From: Streptomyces sp. NRRL F-5122
GTDB lineage: Bacteria; Actinomycetota; Actinomycetes; Streptomycetales; Streptomycetaceae
DNA length: 64,000 bases
Direction: 5' to 3'
Assembly: GCF_001507435.1 (NCBI RefSeq)
Contig: NZ_LMWH01000116.1
Coordinates: forward strand, 248,001 to 312,000
Shown: positions 24,510 to 33,559 of the stretch, one piece after another
How the letters are laid out: each line of letters opens with the position of its first letter
How positions within the stretch are numbered: position 1 is the first letter of the stretch
Notes under the pieces: generated by a model
Told to the model about the DNA's origin: nothing
The model's input: the letters and a program-made list of their open reading frames with translations, nothing else
Databases searched by the model: none
Position numbers and translations under genes: made by a program

Positions 24510-27011
24510 CTAGGCGTGGGCGGTTCCGGGAGGCTCGTGGCGGCGTGTGGCGAGCAGGAGCGCGATGTCGTCCGGGCGGTCGGCGGCCCGCCGGGCACGT
24601 TCCATGAGCCGGTCCCCGATGTCCGACAGGGAGGGGCCGGGGCCGTCGGCCGCGCACTTGCCCGCGAGCGCCTTGCGCAGGGCCTCGACCCCTTCGTCGA
24701 TGTCGTGGCCCGGCTGCTCGACGAGCCCGTCGGTGTAGAGCGCCAGGACGGCCCCGGGTTCCAGTCGCAGATGCGTCACCGGGTAGCGGGCCTGCGGATC
24801 CACCCCGAGCACCAGCCCGCCGGGCAGATCGAGGACCTCCGCCCGGCCGTCCGGATGGCGCAGCAGGGGCTGCGTGTGCCCGGCCCGCACGGCGCGTGCG
24901 TAGCCGGTGTCCGGGTCCAGCCGGATGTAGCAGCAGCTCGCGAACTGGCCGGGATCGAGGTCGATGAGCAGCCGGTTGGTTCCGCCCATCACCTGGTGCG
25001 GGGCGTTGTCGCGGAGCGCGAAAGCCCGGACCGCGCTGCGCAGTTGGCCCATCGTGGCGGCCGCCTGAACTCCGTGGCCCTGCACGTCTCCGATGACCAG
25101 GGCCAGGCCGTCGCCGGCCTCGACGACGTCGTACCAGTCGCCGCCGACATCCATGCCCTGGGTGCCGGGCAGATAGCAACCCTCCGTCTCCACCTGCGGA
25201 TGCTCCGAAAGCCGGTGCGGGAGCAGTGCCTCCTGCAGACCGCGCGCCAGTGCGGCTTCGGAGTCGTAGAGCCGGGCCCGCTCCAGGGCCTGGGCGATCA
25301 GACCGGCGAGCGCGGTGAGCACCGTGCGCACCTCGGCGCTGTAGGTGCGCGGCCGTTCGAAGCCGAGCACACATGCACCGACCGGCCGCCCGGAGGCGAT
25401 CAGCGGCAGGAACGCCCGCGAGCCCACCGGGGTGTCGAGCGGCATGTCCGGATAGGCGGCCTCCAGTTGCTGCATCGATTCGAAGAACAACGGTCGGCCG
25501 GAATTGAGCGTCTCCACACCCGGCAGTTTGGCGTCGAGCCCCACGCCGTCGAACTGCGAGAGGAACCGCGGTGGGAAGCCGGTCTCCCAGGCCAGGTGCA
25601 GATGCCGCTCCTGCATCAGGTAGATGGCCAGCCGGGTCCCGCCGAAGGCGGGCAGCAACTCCCGCATCACCACCTCGGACACCTGGCGCGCGGTGACGGC
25701 CTCGGACAGAGCCATCGCGAGCACGATGGGCCGGTACACGGGGGTGGGGGCCTCCCCGACCGACAGCGGCCCCTCCGGCGCCGCGGGCTCACCCATGGAG
25801 GGTGCCTCCGCGGTGTGCCCGAGCGGCACCATCCGGCAGGTCAGGACGTCCGCGCCGGGGTAGACCGAGAGGGTGAGCCAGTCCCCGTCGTCGCCCCGTA
25901 CGGTGCCCGAGCCGGGGCGCAGCACATGGAAGTGCACCGGCTCCGGCGTGATCAGGGCCGCTCTCAGCCGTTCCTCGTAGGCGGGGCGCCCCAGCCAGGG
26001 GACGGCGTCCCACAGGGTCCGGCCGACGAGCTCCGCCTGCGGCCGGCCGAGCAGGTCGGCGGCGCAGGGGTTGGCGTAGGTGATCAGCCCGAGGCGGTCG
26101 AAGGCGAAGAGACCGTCGGGCAGCAGATCGGTGGCCTCCTGCGCGGCCTGCCCCGCCCCCCGGTCGATCACCAGTCCGCCGACGCGGTACTCCCGCCGGG
26201 TCGATCCCTCGGTCCAGAACTCCAGCATCAGATGACCGCCGTTCTCGGTGCGCACACCGAGCGGACGCGACGGCGGTGAACCGGCGGCGGTCTCCCGCAG
26301 CGCACCGAGCACCAGGTGCGCGTCGTCGGGGGAGATGGCCGAGGCGAGGGCCTCGGGTGAGCGGGCCGCGTCGTCCTTCGCGCCGCCGGTCATGTCCCAG
26401 AACGTGGCGTCGGCGGTGACCGAGGAGTCGGTGGGGTCCCAGACGAAGTGCCCGATGAAACCCTGGGGCAGACCGTGGGAGGGCAGCCGTACGCCCATCG
26501 GGTCCCCGTCCCAGTGCAACGGAGCCCCGTCCTGTTCCAGGGCGCGCAGGGCGCCCCCCAGGCGCTCTGCGACCGCCGTGACCCTGGTCCGGTGGGGCAG
26601 CGCCTCGGGGGCCTCCGGGAGCGGGGGTCTCAGCACCGCCAGGACGCCGTACGCCGTTGTACCGCTCATGACGGGCACGTACACCGAACCGAAGCGGAAC
26701 GGCAGACCGGCCGCCAACTGCGGGTAGCGCCGCATCGTGTCCTCGGCGTCGGTGAGCACGACGGGTGTGCGGAGCCGGTAGGCGTCCGCGACGGGAAGCT
26801 GCCGGTCCATGTGCACTCGCGACCACGGCCGGAACAGCGGTCCCGGCAGCCCGGCGAGCACCGCGAGGCGCAGTACCGCGGGCGTGCTGGCGCGCAGGTA
26901 GACCCCGCCCGCGAAGCCGGCCACGGCCTGGATCGCGTCCGTCACGGCGCCGGTCAGCACAGCGGTCGGTGTCCCGGGTGCGCTGTCCACGCGCTCGGCG
27001 CTCCCTTGCAT
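24510..27011 (-). CDS. SpoIIE/PP2C phosphatase with GAF and PAS sensor domains
   Basis: Protein of 833 residues: an N-terminal GAF (about 10-155), PAS-like segments (about 195-320 and 310-425, the latter with TDLLPDGLFAFDRLGLITYANPCAADLLGR), a second GAF (about 450-610) and a C-terminal PP2C/SpoIIE phosphatase (about 615-830). The phosphatase metal-binding motifs are MDVGGDWYDV, VIGDVQGHGVQAA, LYTDGLVE and RPDDIALLL. It likely dephosphorylates an anti-sigma-factor antagonist, the standard role of this class. The start at 27011 is taken at MQGSAERV with GAAGG upstream; the longer frame to 27158 overlaps non-coding DNA. No membrane helices. Confidence 0.9.
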   Translation of the reverse strand: MQGSAERVDSAPGTPTAVLTGAVTDAIQAVAGFAGGVYLRASTPAVLRLAVLAGLPGPLFRPWSRVHMDRQLPVADAYRLRTPVVLTDAEDTMRRYPQLAAGLPFRFGSVYVPVMSGTTAYGVLAVLRPPLPEAPEALPHRTRVTAVAERLGGALRALEQDGAPLHWDGDPMGVRLPSHGLPQGFIGHFVWDPTDSSVTADATFWDMTGGAKDDAARSPEALASAISPDDAHLVLGALRETAAGSPPSRPLGVRTENGGHLMLEFWTEGSTRREYRVGGLVIDRGAGQAAQEATDLLPDGLFAFDRLGLITYANPCAADLLGRPQAELVGRTLWDAVPWLGRPAYEERLRAALITPEPVHFHVLRPGSGTVRGDDGDWLTLSVYPGADVLTCRMVPLGHTAEAPSMGEPAAPEGPLSVGEAPTPVYRPIVLAMALSEAVTARQVSEVVMRELLPAFGGTRLAIYLMQERHLHLAWETGFPPRFLSQFDGVGLDAKLPGVETLNSGRPLFFESMQQLEAAYPDMPLDTPVGSRAFLPLIASGRPVGACVLGFERPRTYSAEVRTVLTALAGLIAQALERARLYDSEAALARGLQEALLPHRLSEHPQVETEGCYLPGTQGMDVGGDWYDVVEAGDGLALVIGDVQGHGVQAAATMGQLRSAVRAFALRDNAPHQVMGGTNRLLIDLDPGQFASCCYIRLDPDTGYARAVRAGHTQPLLRHPDGRAEVLDLPGGLVLGVDPQARYPVTHLRLEPGAVLALYTDGLVEQPGHDIDEGVEALRKALAGKCAADGPGPSLSDIGDRLMERARRAADRPDDIALLLATRRHEPPGTAHA

Positions 27012-27498
27012 CGGTCTGCCTTCGTCCCGAGCCGTCGGGTGAGGTATCACAGCAAGAATGCGCCGCACTGCCCCCGACGCGCATCCGGACGGCTCGGTGA
27101 GGGGGCCGCGGCCGTCGCACCTGACACCCCCGGCGCGGCGAAGCCGGTCGCGGGGCACCGCGGTCCGTGGCGGGTGGTCCGGGAGTATGCGGCGGGGCGA
27201 GGGCCCAGGCCGGCCGCGCCGGGCCCGGCATGTGCCCGGCCCGGCACGGGTCGGGCGGGCGCCGCCGGGGTCGCCGTCCGCGGGGGCGCCCGGCCGGTCG
27301 GCGCGGCGGCGGTGAGCACCCGCCGTACCGGCCCCCGGGTGTGGCAGGCAGCGTGCCGGGCGGCGTCGCCGCTTCCGGCTGATGCGTATGGGACCGCCGA
27401 AGCCGGATCGCCGTCCGAGGGGCGCCTACGGTCTGCCGGTCGGCGCGGCGGCGGTGAGTGCCGGCCTCAGGACCCGCCGCGCAGCGGCTGACGCCCGC
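27012..27498. other. 487-bp intergenic gap with an imperfect direct repeat
   Basis: No credible gene is seen. It contains an imperfect direct repeat of about 45 bp: 27271-27316 and 27408-27457 share TCGCCGTCCG then CCGGTCGGCGCGGCGGCGGTGAG with a few differences between. It lies between two minus-strand genes, so it should hold the promoter of the SpoIIE phosphatase; none can be assigned with confidence. Confidence 0.45.
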
Positions 27499-29424
27499 TC
27501 ACCTCGTGCGTCGGAACACGTCGTCGGAGTCGTCCCACAGGGGAAGTTCCTCGGACCTCCGCTCCCGTGGAACCCGCGACGCGGAGTGGTACATCCCGTC
27601 GATCTCGACCGCGTACCGGTGCGCGATGGCGTCCCTGCGCAGCTTCATCGACGGGGTCAGGAGTCCGTTGGACACATCGAAGGGCTCCGGAAGGACGCGG
27701 AAGACCCGGATGGACTCGGACCGCGACACCGTGGTGTTCGCGGCGGCCACGGCACGGGCGACCTCCTGGCGCAGCGCGTTCGCCTCCCGCGCCTCGCCCG
27801 CCGGGGCTCCCCCCGGCATGAACAGCGCGCCGCGCCAGTGCGTCACGAACTCCGGGTCCAAGGTGATCAGGGCACCCACGCAGGGCCGGTTGTCGCCGAC
27901 GACCACCGCCTGGTGGATGAGCGGGTGCATGCGCAGCCGCTCCTCGAGGGCCGCCGGGGCGACGCTCTTCCCGCCGCTCGTGACGATGATGTCCTTCTTG
28001 CGGCCCGTGATGGACAGGTATCCCTCCGGATCGAGGTGCCCGAGATCGCCCGTCGCCAGCCAGCCCTCGCGCAGCGCCGCGTGTGTGCCCAGATCGTCGT
28101 TCACGTACCCCTGGAAGACCGACGGGCCGCGTACGAGGATCTCCCCGTCCGGTGCCACCTGCACGTCGATGCCCGGCAGCGGGAGCCCGACGGTGCCGGA
28201 CTTCTCCCGCCCGAGCGGCTGGGCCGTGATCCCTCCGCCCGTCTCGGTCAGCCCGTACCCGTCATGCACGTAGATGCCGATCCCCTCGTAGAACAGGGCG
28301 AGTTCACGGCTGAGCGGCGATCCGCCGGACACGGCGCCGCACACCCGCCCGCCGAGGGCGGCGCGCACCTTCCGGTAGACCGCCTTCTCGTAGAGGCTGT
28401 GCTGGAGCTTCAGGTCGAGACCGGGTCCGGGCCCCGTGCCCAGCCGCTGCCGCTCCGTCGCCAGGGCGTAGTCCTGTGCCGTGCGCACGGCCCGCTCGAA
28501 CAGGGCGCCCCGGCCCGCCTGCTGGGCGGCGCGGAGGGCGTTCTTGTAGAGCTTCTCGAAGACGAACGGGACCGCGCACAGGTAGGTGGGACGGAAGGTC
28601 AGCAGGGACTCGGCGAGGACGTCCGCGCGGAGTTCGGGTTCGTGGCCCATGAGCAGACCGCCCCGCAGGCAGAGCACCTGGACCATCAGCCCGTACACAT
28701 GGGAGAAGGGCAGGAACACGACGGTGGACGGCTGCTCGCCGGGCGGAGCCCAGGTGTGACCCCACCCGGCCAGCCTCGTGTCGCCCGCGCCGGCCAGATT
28801 GCGATGGCTGAGCGCGCATCCGCGGGGGTGTCCGGACGTGCCCGAGGTGTAGGCGATGACCGCGGTCGAGTCGGGCAGCACGATCCGGCGCAACGAGTCC
28901 ACGGTCGTGGCCGGTACCGGACGGCCGCGCTCCACGAGTGCCCTGAGCGCGCCGGTGTCCAACTGCCAGACGTGGCGCAGCCGGGGCAGCGAGGCGCACA
29001 CGGACCCCACGGTCATCACTCCGTGCTCGTCCTCGACCAGCACGGCGACCGAGTCCGAGTCCCTGAGGATCCACTCGACCTGTTCGTGCGAGGACGTCGG
29101 GTAGATCGGCACGACCTCGGCCCCGACCGCCCACAGGGCGCAGCTGAGCACGGTCCACTCGTAACGGGTGCGCGCCATGATGGCCACCCGGTCGCCGGGA
29201 CGGATGCCCGAGGCGACGAGTCCCTTGGCCAGATCGACCACTTCGTCCCGCAGCTCGATCGCCGTCACCGTCGTCCAGGTGCCGTCGGCGCCACGACGGG
29301 CGATCTGCGGCAGAAGCGGGTCCCGGGCCGCCCGGTCGAAGACGCTGTCGGCGAGCCCTCCGGCCATGACGGGCCATCCGGTCGTGTCCTGGGCGGCCGC
29401 CCGGACGTTCCCCAAGTCGCGCAT
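27499..29424 (-). CDS. Long-chain acyl-CoA synthetase / AMP-dependent ligase (FadD15-like)
   Basis: Adenylate-forming enzyme of 641 residues that activates fatty acids to acyl-CoA via acyl-AMP. The P-loop is YTSGTSGHPRG, a slightly unusual form of YTSGTTGxPKG; the A5 motif is DGYGLTETGGG, the A7 region TGDLGHLDPEGYL, and the A8/A10 region ITGRKKDIIVTSGGKSVAP. The long linker between lid and core (ERAVRTAQDYALATERQRLG) is typical of FadD15-like ligases. The ATG at 29424 is chosen where family similarity begins; upstream open frame to 29601 is not coding. Confidence 0.9.
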   Translation of the reverse strand: MRDLGNVRAAAQDTTGWPVMAGGLADSVFDRAARDPLLPQIARRGADGTWTTVTAIELRDEVVDLAKGLVASGIRPGDRVAIMARTRYEWTVLSCALWAVGAEVVPIYPTSSHEQVEWILRDSDSVAVLVEDEHGVMTVGSVCASLPRLRHVWQLDTGALRALVERGRPVPATTVDSLRRIVLPDSTAVIAYTSGTSGHPRGCALSHRNLAGAGDTRLAGWGHTWAPPGEQPSTVVFLPFSHVYGLMVQVLCLRGGLLMGHEPELRADVLAESLLTFRPTYLCAVPFVFEKLYKNALRAAQQAGRGALFERAVRTAQDYALATERQRLGTGPGPGLDLKLQHSLYEKAVYRKVRAALGGRVCGAVSGGSPLSRELALFYEGIGIYVHDGYGLTETGGGITAQPLGREKSGTVGLPLPGIDVQVAPDGEILVRGPSVFQGYVNDDLGTHAALREGWLATGDLGHLDPEGYLSITGRKKDIIVTSGGKSVAPAALEERLRMHPLIHQAVVVGDNRPCVGALITLDPEFVTHWRGALFMPGGAPAGEAREANALRQEVARAVAAANTTVSRSESIRVFRVLPEPFDVSNGLLTPSMKLRRDAIAHRYAVEIDGMYHSASRVPRERRSEELPLWDDSDDVFRRTR

Positions 29425-29682
29425 GCGCCGCCCCCGAGTCTCTCTGCGACGTCGCCGATGGATGCGGGATCGGCGGTGCTCGAATCTAGCCCAGGTTGCC
29501 GCCGGATGCGGCGGAATACGACAAGGAGCGCACAGGAAGTGGCAGCAGGAGGTTCCGGTCGCAGACGGAGGATTCGCCGCAGCGAACATTCCCCGGTCCA
29601 CCGCTCCGTCCGTGCGCGGGGCGTCTGCGCGGCGACGACGCCGTGAACAGCCGGCTCGGAGCGCCGGCGGCCTCCCGCCGCG

Positions 29683-30633
29683 TCACCAACGGCCGGGCTC
29701 CGTACCGGTGATGGGCGCCGACGGCTTGCCGTCGGGCCCCACCGGTACGTCTCCGGCGAGCATCACGCGGTGCATGATCCGGGGATGCCCGGGGGTGACC
29801 AGGTCCCCGGGGGCGAGGTGGATGGTGGCCCGGTTGTCCCAGAAGGCGACGCTGCCCGGTTCCCAGCGGAAGCGGACCGTGTACTCGGGACGCGTGGCCT
29901 GCTCCAGGAGCAGTTGCAGGACGTGTGCGCTCTCGGCGCGCGAGAGGCCCGTGATCTGCTCGAGGTAGTAGCCGTTGACGAACAGCACCCGCTCGCCCGT
30001 CTCGGGATGCACCCGTACGAGCGGGTGCTCCGTCGCCACCTGATGGTCGAGGAGATGTCGCAGATAGGCGTCGTCGCCGGGTCGCGCCTGGTAGCCGACG
30101 CCCAGCCGGTGCTCGGCGCGCAGCCCGTCGACGAAGGCCCGCAGCGGTTCCGAGAGCCCGGCGTAGGCGGCCGCCAGGTTGGACCACTGGGTGTCCCCGC
30201 CGTAGGGCGGCACCGTCTCGGCGCGGAGGATGGTCGCGGCGGGCGGATCGACACGGGCACCGTGGTCGCAGTGCCAGCCCCTCAACAGCGAGTGGCGCCT
30301 GCGGCGCAGCCATTCGTCGTGGTCCATGCCGTAGCGCCCGCCGAGCTCCAGCCGGTCGGCCGTGGTCTCGACCTCGGGGTGGTCCTGCGGTGAGGCGCTC
30401 CCGCGCTTGCCCAGGATCACCGGTTCGCCGAACCGACGGGCGAGCGCGATGTGCGCGGCGTGGTCGAGTTCCTGGTCCCGGAAGAACACGACCTTCCAGC
30501 GCAGCAGGGCGGACCGGATCGCGGCCACCGCCGCGTCGTCCAGGTCGCCGGCCAGATCTACCCCCGTGATCTCGGCGCCGATATGGCCCGCGACGGGCCT
30601 CGGCTCGATCTCCGTACCGCTGTCCCCGGTCAT
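29683..30633 (-). CDS. TauD/TfdA family Fe(II)/2-oxoglutarate dioxygenase
   Basis: Dioxygenase of 316 residues coupling 2-oxoglutarate decarboxylation to substrate oxidation. The iron-binding HxD is in GWHCDHG and the distal His in PRIMHRVML; the Arg that binds 2-oxoglutarate is nearby. The N-terminal IGAEITGVDL and RFGEPV segments are typical. The native substrate may be a sulfonate, aryloxyalkanoate or other small molecule. The ATG at 30633 has GGAG upstream; the remainder of the 796-codon open frame upstream is the antisense of the LLM gene region. Confidence 0.88.
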   Translation of the reverse strand: MTGDSGTEIEPRPVAGHIGAEITGVDLAGDLDDAAVAAIRSALLRWKVVFFRDQELDHAAHIALARRFGEPVILGKRGSASPQDHPEVETTADRLELGGRYGMDHDEWLRRRRHSLLRGWHCDHGARVDPPAATILRAETVPPYGGDTQWSNLAAAYAGLSEPLRAFVDGLRAEHRLGVGYQARPGDDAYLRHLLDHQVATEHPLVRVHPETGERVLFVNGYYLEQITGLSRAESAHVLQLLLEQATRPEYTVRFRWEPGSVAFWDNRATIHLAPGDLVTPGHPRIMHRVMLAGDVPVGPDGKPSAPITGTEPGRW

Positions 30634-30685
30634 GCGGGCTCCGTCCGTCGTTCGTGCGGGCCTCTCGGGGCAAGCATCGCCTGTC

Positions 30686-30717
30686 GGCCGCCCGTGCGAA
30701 AGATCGCACGGGCGGCC
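30686..30717 (-). terminator. Strong hairpin terminator after LLM oxidoreductase gene
   Basis: A 14-bp perfect inverted repeat (GGCCGCCCGTGCGA / TCGCACGGGCGGCC) with a 4-nt loop lies downstream of the LLM gene stop on the minus strand, and before the dioxygenase start at 30633. It separates the two genes into different transcripts. Confidence 0.75.
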
Positions 30718-30755
30718 CGACGTGACGTGACCGGGGCCGCGCCGCCGCCCGGGGT

Positions 30756-31775
30756 TCAGACGGCCGGCCGCCAGCCGAGCGCCGGTCCGAGCCGGGTGGC
30801 GATGTCCGTGAGGATCTGTACGTAGTCCTCGTGCTCGAAGGTGAACGGCAGGGCGAACGCCACCTCGTGGACCTCCCGGAACGCGGCGTGCGCATACAAC
30901 TGTTCGGCGATCTGCTCGGACGGCCCGACGAGGTCGGGCGCGAACATCAGCCGGCCGGGGCCCTGCGGCGTTGCCGTGCGCGGCATCCGCTTCGCCGCGT
31001 ACCCCTCGTACCTGGCGCGCTGTTCGGACGTCGCACCGTCGGTGGGGATCACGACGAGCCCCTGCGAGACCCGGGCGCGCTCGCCCTCGGGGTGATGGGC
31101 GCGGAACGCGCGGATGTGCGAGAGCTGCACCTCGGCGAAGTCCTCCGACTCCTCCGCCTTCACGACACTGCTGGTCAGCAGGTTCATCCCGTGTTCGCCC
31201 GCCCACCGTGCCGAGCGGAGGCTCCCGCCGCCGTACCACATGCGCCTGCCCAGGCCGGGGGAGTGCGGCTGGACCCGCTCGGAGAACACCTCGAAGCCCT
31301 CGACACCGCTGAAGTCGGTGGCCGGCTTCCCGCGCACGAAGTCCAGCAGCCGCTGCACGCGTTCGTAGCCGAAGTCCTCCATGCCGGCGGTGTCCGGGTG
31401 GAGCGCCCGCTTGACCTGGTCGTAGTGCATCGGGGGGCCGACGCTGATGCCGGGGTTGAGCCGGCCGCCGGACAGGATGTCGACGGTGGCCAGGTCCTCG
31501 GCGAGGCGCAGCGGGTTCTCCCAGCCCAGTGGGATGACCGCGGTCCCGAGCTCGATCCGCTGCGTGCGTTGGGTGGCGGCCGCGAGCACGGCGACGGGCG
31601 AGGAGATCCCGAACTGCAGATGACGGTGGCGCACCCAGGCGCTGTCGAAGCCGAGCCGCTCGCCCAGTTCGATGATCTCCAGCGTCGACTCGTGCCCGCG
31701 ACCGGGATCGGCCTCGTCGAACAGGCCGATGGTGAGGAATCCCAGCTTCTGCAGCGGTTGCGAGGTCGGCGGCAC
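30756..31775 (-). CDS. LLM class flavin-dependent oxidoreductase
   Basis: Bacterial-luciferase-like monooxygenase of 339 residues (TIM barrel, FMN or F420). Typical blocks are FLTIGLFDEADPGRGHESTLEIIELGERLGFDSAWVRHRHL, IELGTAVIPLGWENPLRLAEDLATVDILSGGRLNPGISVG and a MWYGGGS segment. Substrate unknown. The GTG at 31775 follows GGAGGAG 4 nt upstream; the longer frame to 32111 is not coding. It diverges from the aminotransferase gene across 269 bp. Confidence 0.85.
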   Translation of the reverse strand: MPPTSQPLQKLGFLTIGLFDEADPGRGHESTLEIIELGERLGFDSAWVRHRHLQFGISSPVAVLAAATQRTQRIELGTAVIPLGWENPLRLAEDLATVDILSGGRLNPGISVGPPMHYDQVKRALHPDTAGMEDFGYERVQRLLDFVRGKPATDFSGVEGFEVFSERVQPHSPGLGRRMWYGGGSLRSARWAGEHGMNLLTSSVVKAEESEDFAEVQLSHIRAFRAHHPEGERARVSQGLVVIPTDGATSEQRARYEGYAAKRMPRTATPQGPGRLMFAPDLVGPSEQIAEQLYAHAAFREVHEVAFALPFTFEHEDYVQILTDIATRLGPALGWRPAV

Positions 31776-32044
31776 AGGGCTCCTCCAGGATCCGTGGCAT
31801 GTCTGCCGTACGGCGGTGCTGTGTTCGATTCTCGCAGGTGATCGTTGCGGGGGTGTGACAGGGCCGCGGTGCCGTAGGGGCCACAGTGACGGACGTGAAG
31901 CGTGGCGGCCCGGGGAAGGCTCCGCGGGGGCGGACACCGCTTTCGCCGGGCGGGTGGTCCGTCGCCGGCCGGGCGGAAGATGCCGAGGACAAGGGCACGT
32001 CCCGTGCGCGCGACGGGCCGGGACGGCAGGACACAGGGGGGATC

Positions 32045-33499
32045 GTGGCGGACATACGGACCATCGACGGCACGCACGGCGACGGGCACGGGGAGGCGCG
32101 GGACTTCGCACGCTTACGTGCCCGCGAGTTCGGCTACCTCGACGCCGGGGGGCACACCTATCTGGACCACACGGGGGCCGGCCTGCCCCCGAGCTCCCTC
32201 GTCAGCGGGAGTGCGGCGCGGATCACCGGTGCCCTGTTCGGCAACCCGCACTCGGAGAGCCCTGCCTCACGCGCCTCGGGCCTGCTGCTCTCAGAGGCCC
32301 GGCAGGCGGTGCTGCGCCACTTCCGGGCGGACCCCGGTGAGTACGCGGTGATCTTCACGCCGAACGCGACGGGTGCGCTGCGCCTGGTGGGCGAGGCCTA
32401 TCCGTTCGATCGGCGCAGCCGGCTGGTGATGGCGCTGGACAACCACAACTCCGTGAACGGCCTGCGGGAGTACGCCCGTGCGAGGGGAGCGGCCACCGCG
32501 TACGTTCCCGTGGCAGGACCCGCCCTGAGGCTCGACGAGCAGCGGTTCGAGGCCGCGTTGACCACCGGTGGGCGCGGGCTGCTGCCCGGACGCGGTCGCC
32601 GGCGCGGGCTGCTGGCCTATCCGGCGCAGAGCAACTTCACCGGAGTGCAGCACTCATTGGAGTGGATCGCCCGCGCCCGGGAGCGCGGCTACGACGTGCT
32701 GCTCGACGCCGCCGCCTTCGTCCCCACGAACACGCTGGACCTGAGCCGGTTCCATCCGGACTTCACCGTGGTCAGCTGGTACAAGGTCTTCGGTCACCCC
32801 ACCGGCGTGGGCAGCCTGATCGCACGCAAGGAGGCGCTCGCCCGGCTGCGCCGCCCCTGGTTCTCGGGCGGCACGATATACGCGGTCAGCGCGCAGGCGC
32901 AGTGGCACGTCCTGGCCCCCGACGAGGCGGCGTTCGAGGACGGCACCGTCAACTTCCTCTCCATACCGGATGTCACCGCCGGACTCGACTGGATCGACCG
33001 GATCGGAGTGCACCGGGTGCACACGCATGTGGCCGCGCTCACGGACCGGTTGCTCACCGGCCTCGGCGGATTGCGCCACAGCGACCGTTCGCCCCTGGTC
33101 AGGGTGTACGGCCCCGGGGCCGGAGAGCCGGACCGCGGCGGTACCGTCGCGCTGAACGTGCTCGGGGCGGACGGCCGTGTCGTGGACGAGCGGATCGTCA
33201 CGCGGGACAGCGCGGCACGCGGGATCTCCCTGCGTACCGGTTGCTTCTGCAACCCCGGAGCCGGTGAAGCGGCCTTCGCGCTGCCGCTGCCCCGTCTGCG
33301 GGCGGCGGCCCGCACCCGTCCGCGGTCCCTCGAGGACTATCTGGAGCTGCTGCACCTGCCCTCGGCGGGAGCCGTCCGGGTCTCCCTCGGCCTGTCGTCG
33401 CGGCCGGAGGACGTGGACACGTTCCTGCGGTTCGTCGAGGAGACCTACCGGGACAGGACACCGGGCACGACCGGGCTGACCGCCCGCGTGGGCTGCTGA
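32045..33499 (+). CDS. Class V aminotransferase-fold PLP enzyme (Moco-sulfurase-like), TTA codon
   Basis: Protein of 484 residues of the class V/NifS fold. The PLP lysine is in VVSWYKVFGHPTGVGSLIARKEAL, the DAAAFVPTN segment supplies the Asp that contacts the pyridine nitrogen, and the C-terminal RTGCFCNPGAGE carries a Cys pair resembling the persulfide site of molybdenum-cofactor sulfurases. It may therefore act as a cysteine desulfurase for cofactor sulfuration. Codon 24 (32114-32116, in FARLRARE) is TTA, so translation may depend on bldA tRNA. The GTG at 32045 has a G-rich ribosome binding site. Confidence 0.85.
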   Translation: MADIRTIDGTHGDGHGEARDFARLRAREFGYLDAGGHTYLDHTGAGLPPSSLVSGSAARITGALFGNPHSESPASRASGLLLSEARQAVLRHFRADPGEYAVIFTPNATGALRLVGEAYPFDRRSRLVMALDNHNSVNGLREYARARGAATAYVPVAGPALRLDEQRFEAALTTGGRGLLPGRGRRRGLLAYPAQSNFTGVQHSLEWIARARERGYDVLLDAAAFVPTNTLDLSRFHPDFTVVSWYKVFGHPTGVGSLIARKEALARLRRPWFSGGTIYAVSAQAQWHVLAPDEAAFEDGTVNFLSIPDVTAGLDWIDRIGVHRVHTHVAALTDRLLTGLGGLRHSDRSPLVRVYGPGAGEPDRGGTVALNVLGADGRVVDERIVTRDSAARGISLRTGCFCNPGAGEAAFALPLPRLRAAARTRPRSLEDYLELLHLPSAGAVRVSLGLSSRPEDVDTFLRFVEETYRDRTPGTTGLTARVGC

Positions 33500-33559
33500 G
33501 AGGCCCGTCGGCCGGTGCCGGGCCGGCCGTGGGGCTGCGGAGGCCGGCACTGCGCCGGG

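Noticed and set aside
33500..33559. Terminator between the aminotransferase and ABC permease genes
   Set aside because: Only imperfect GC-rich pairing is visible, so no hairpin is claimed.
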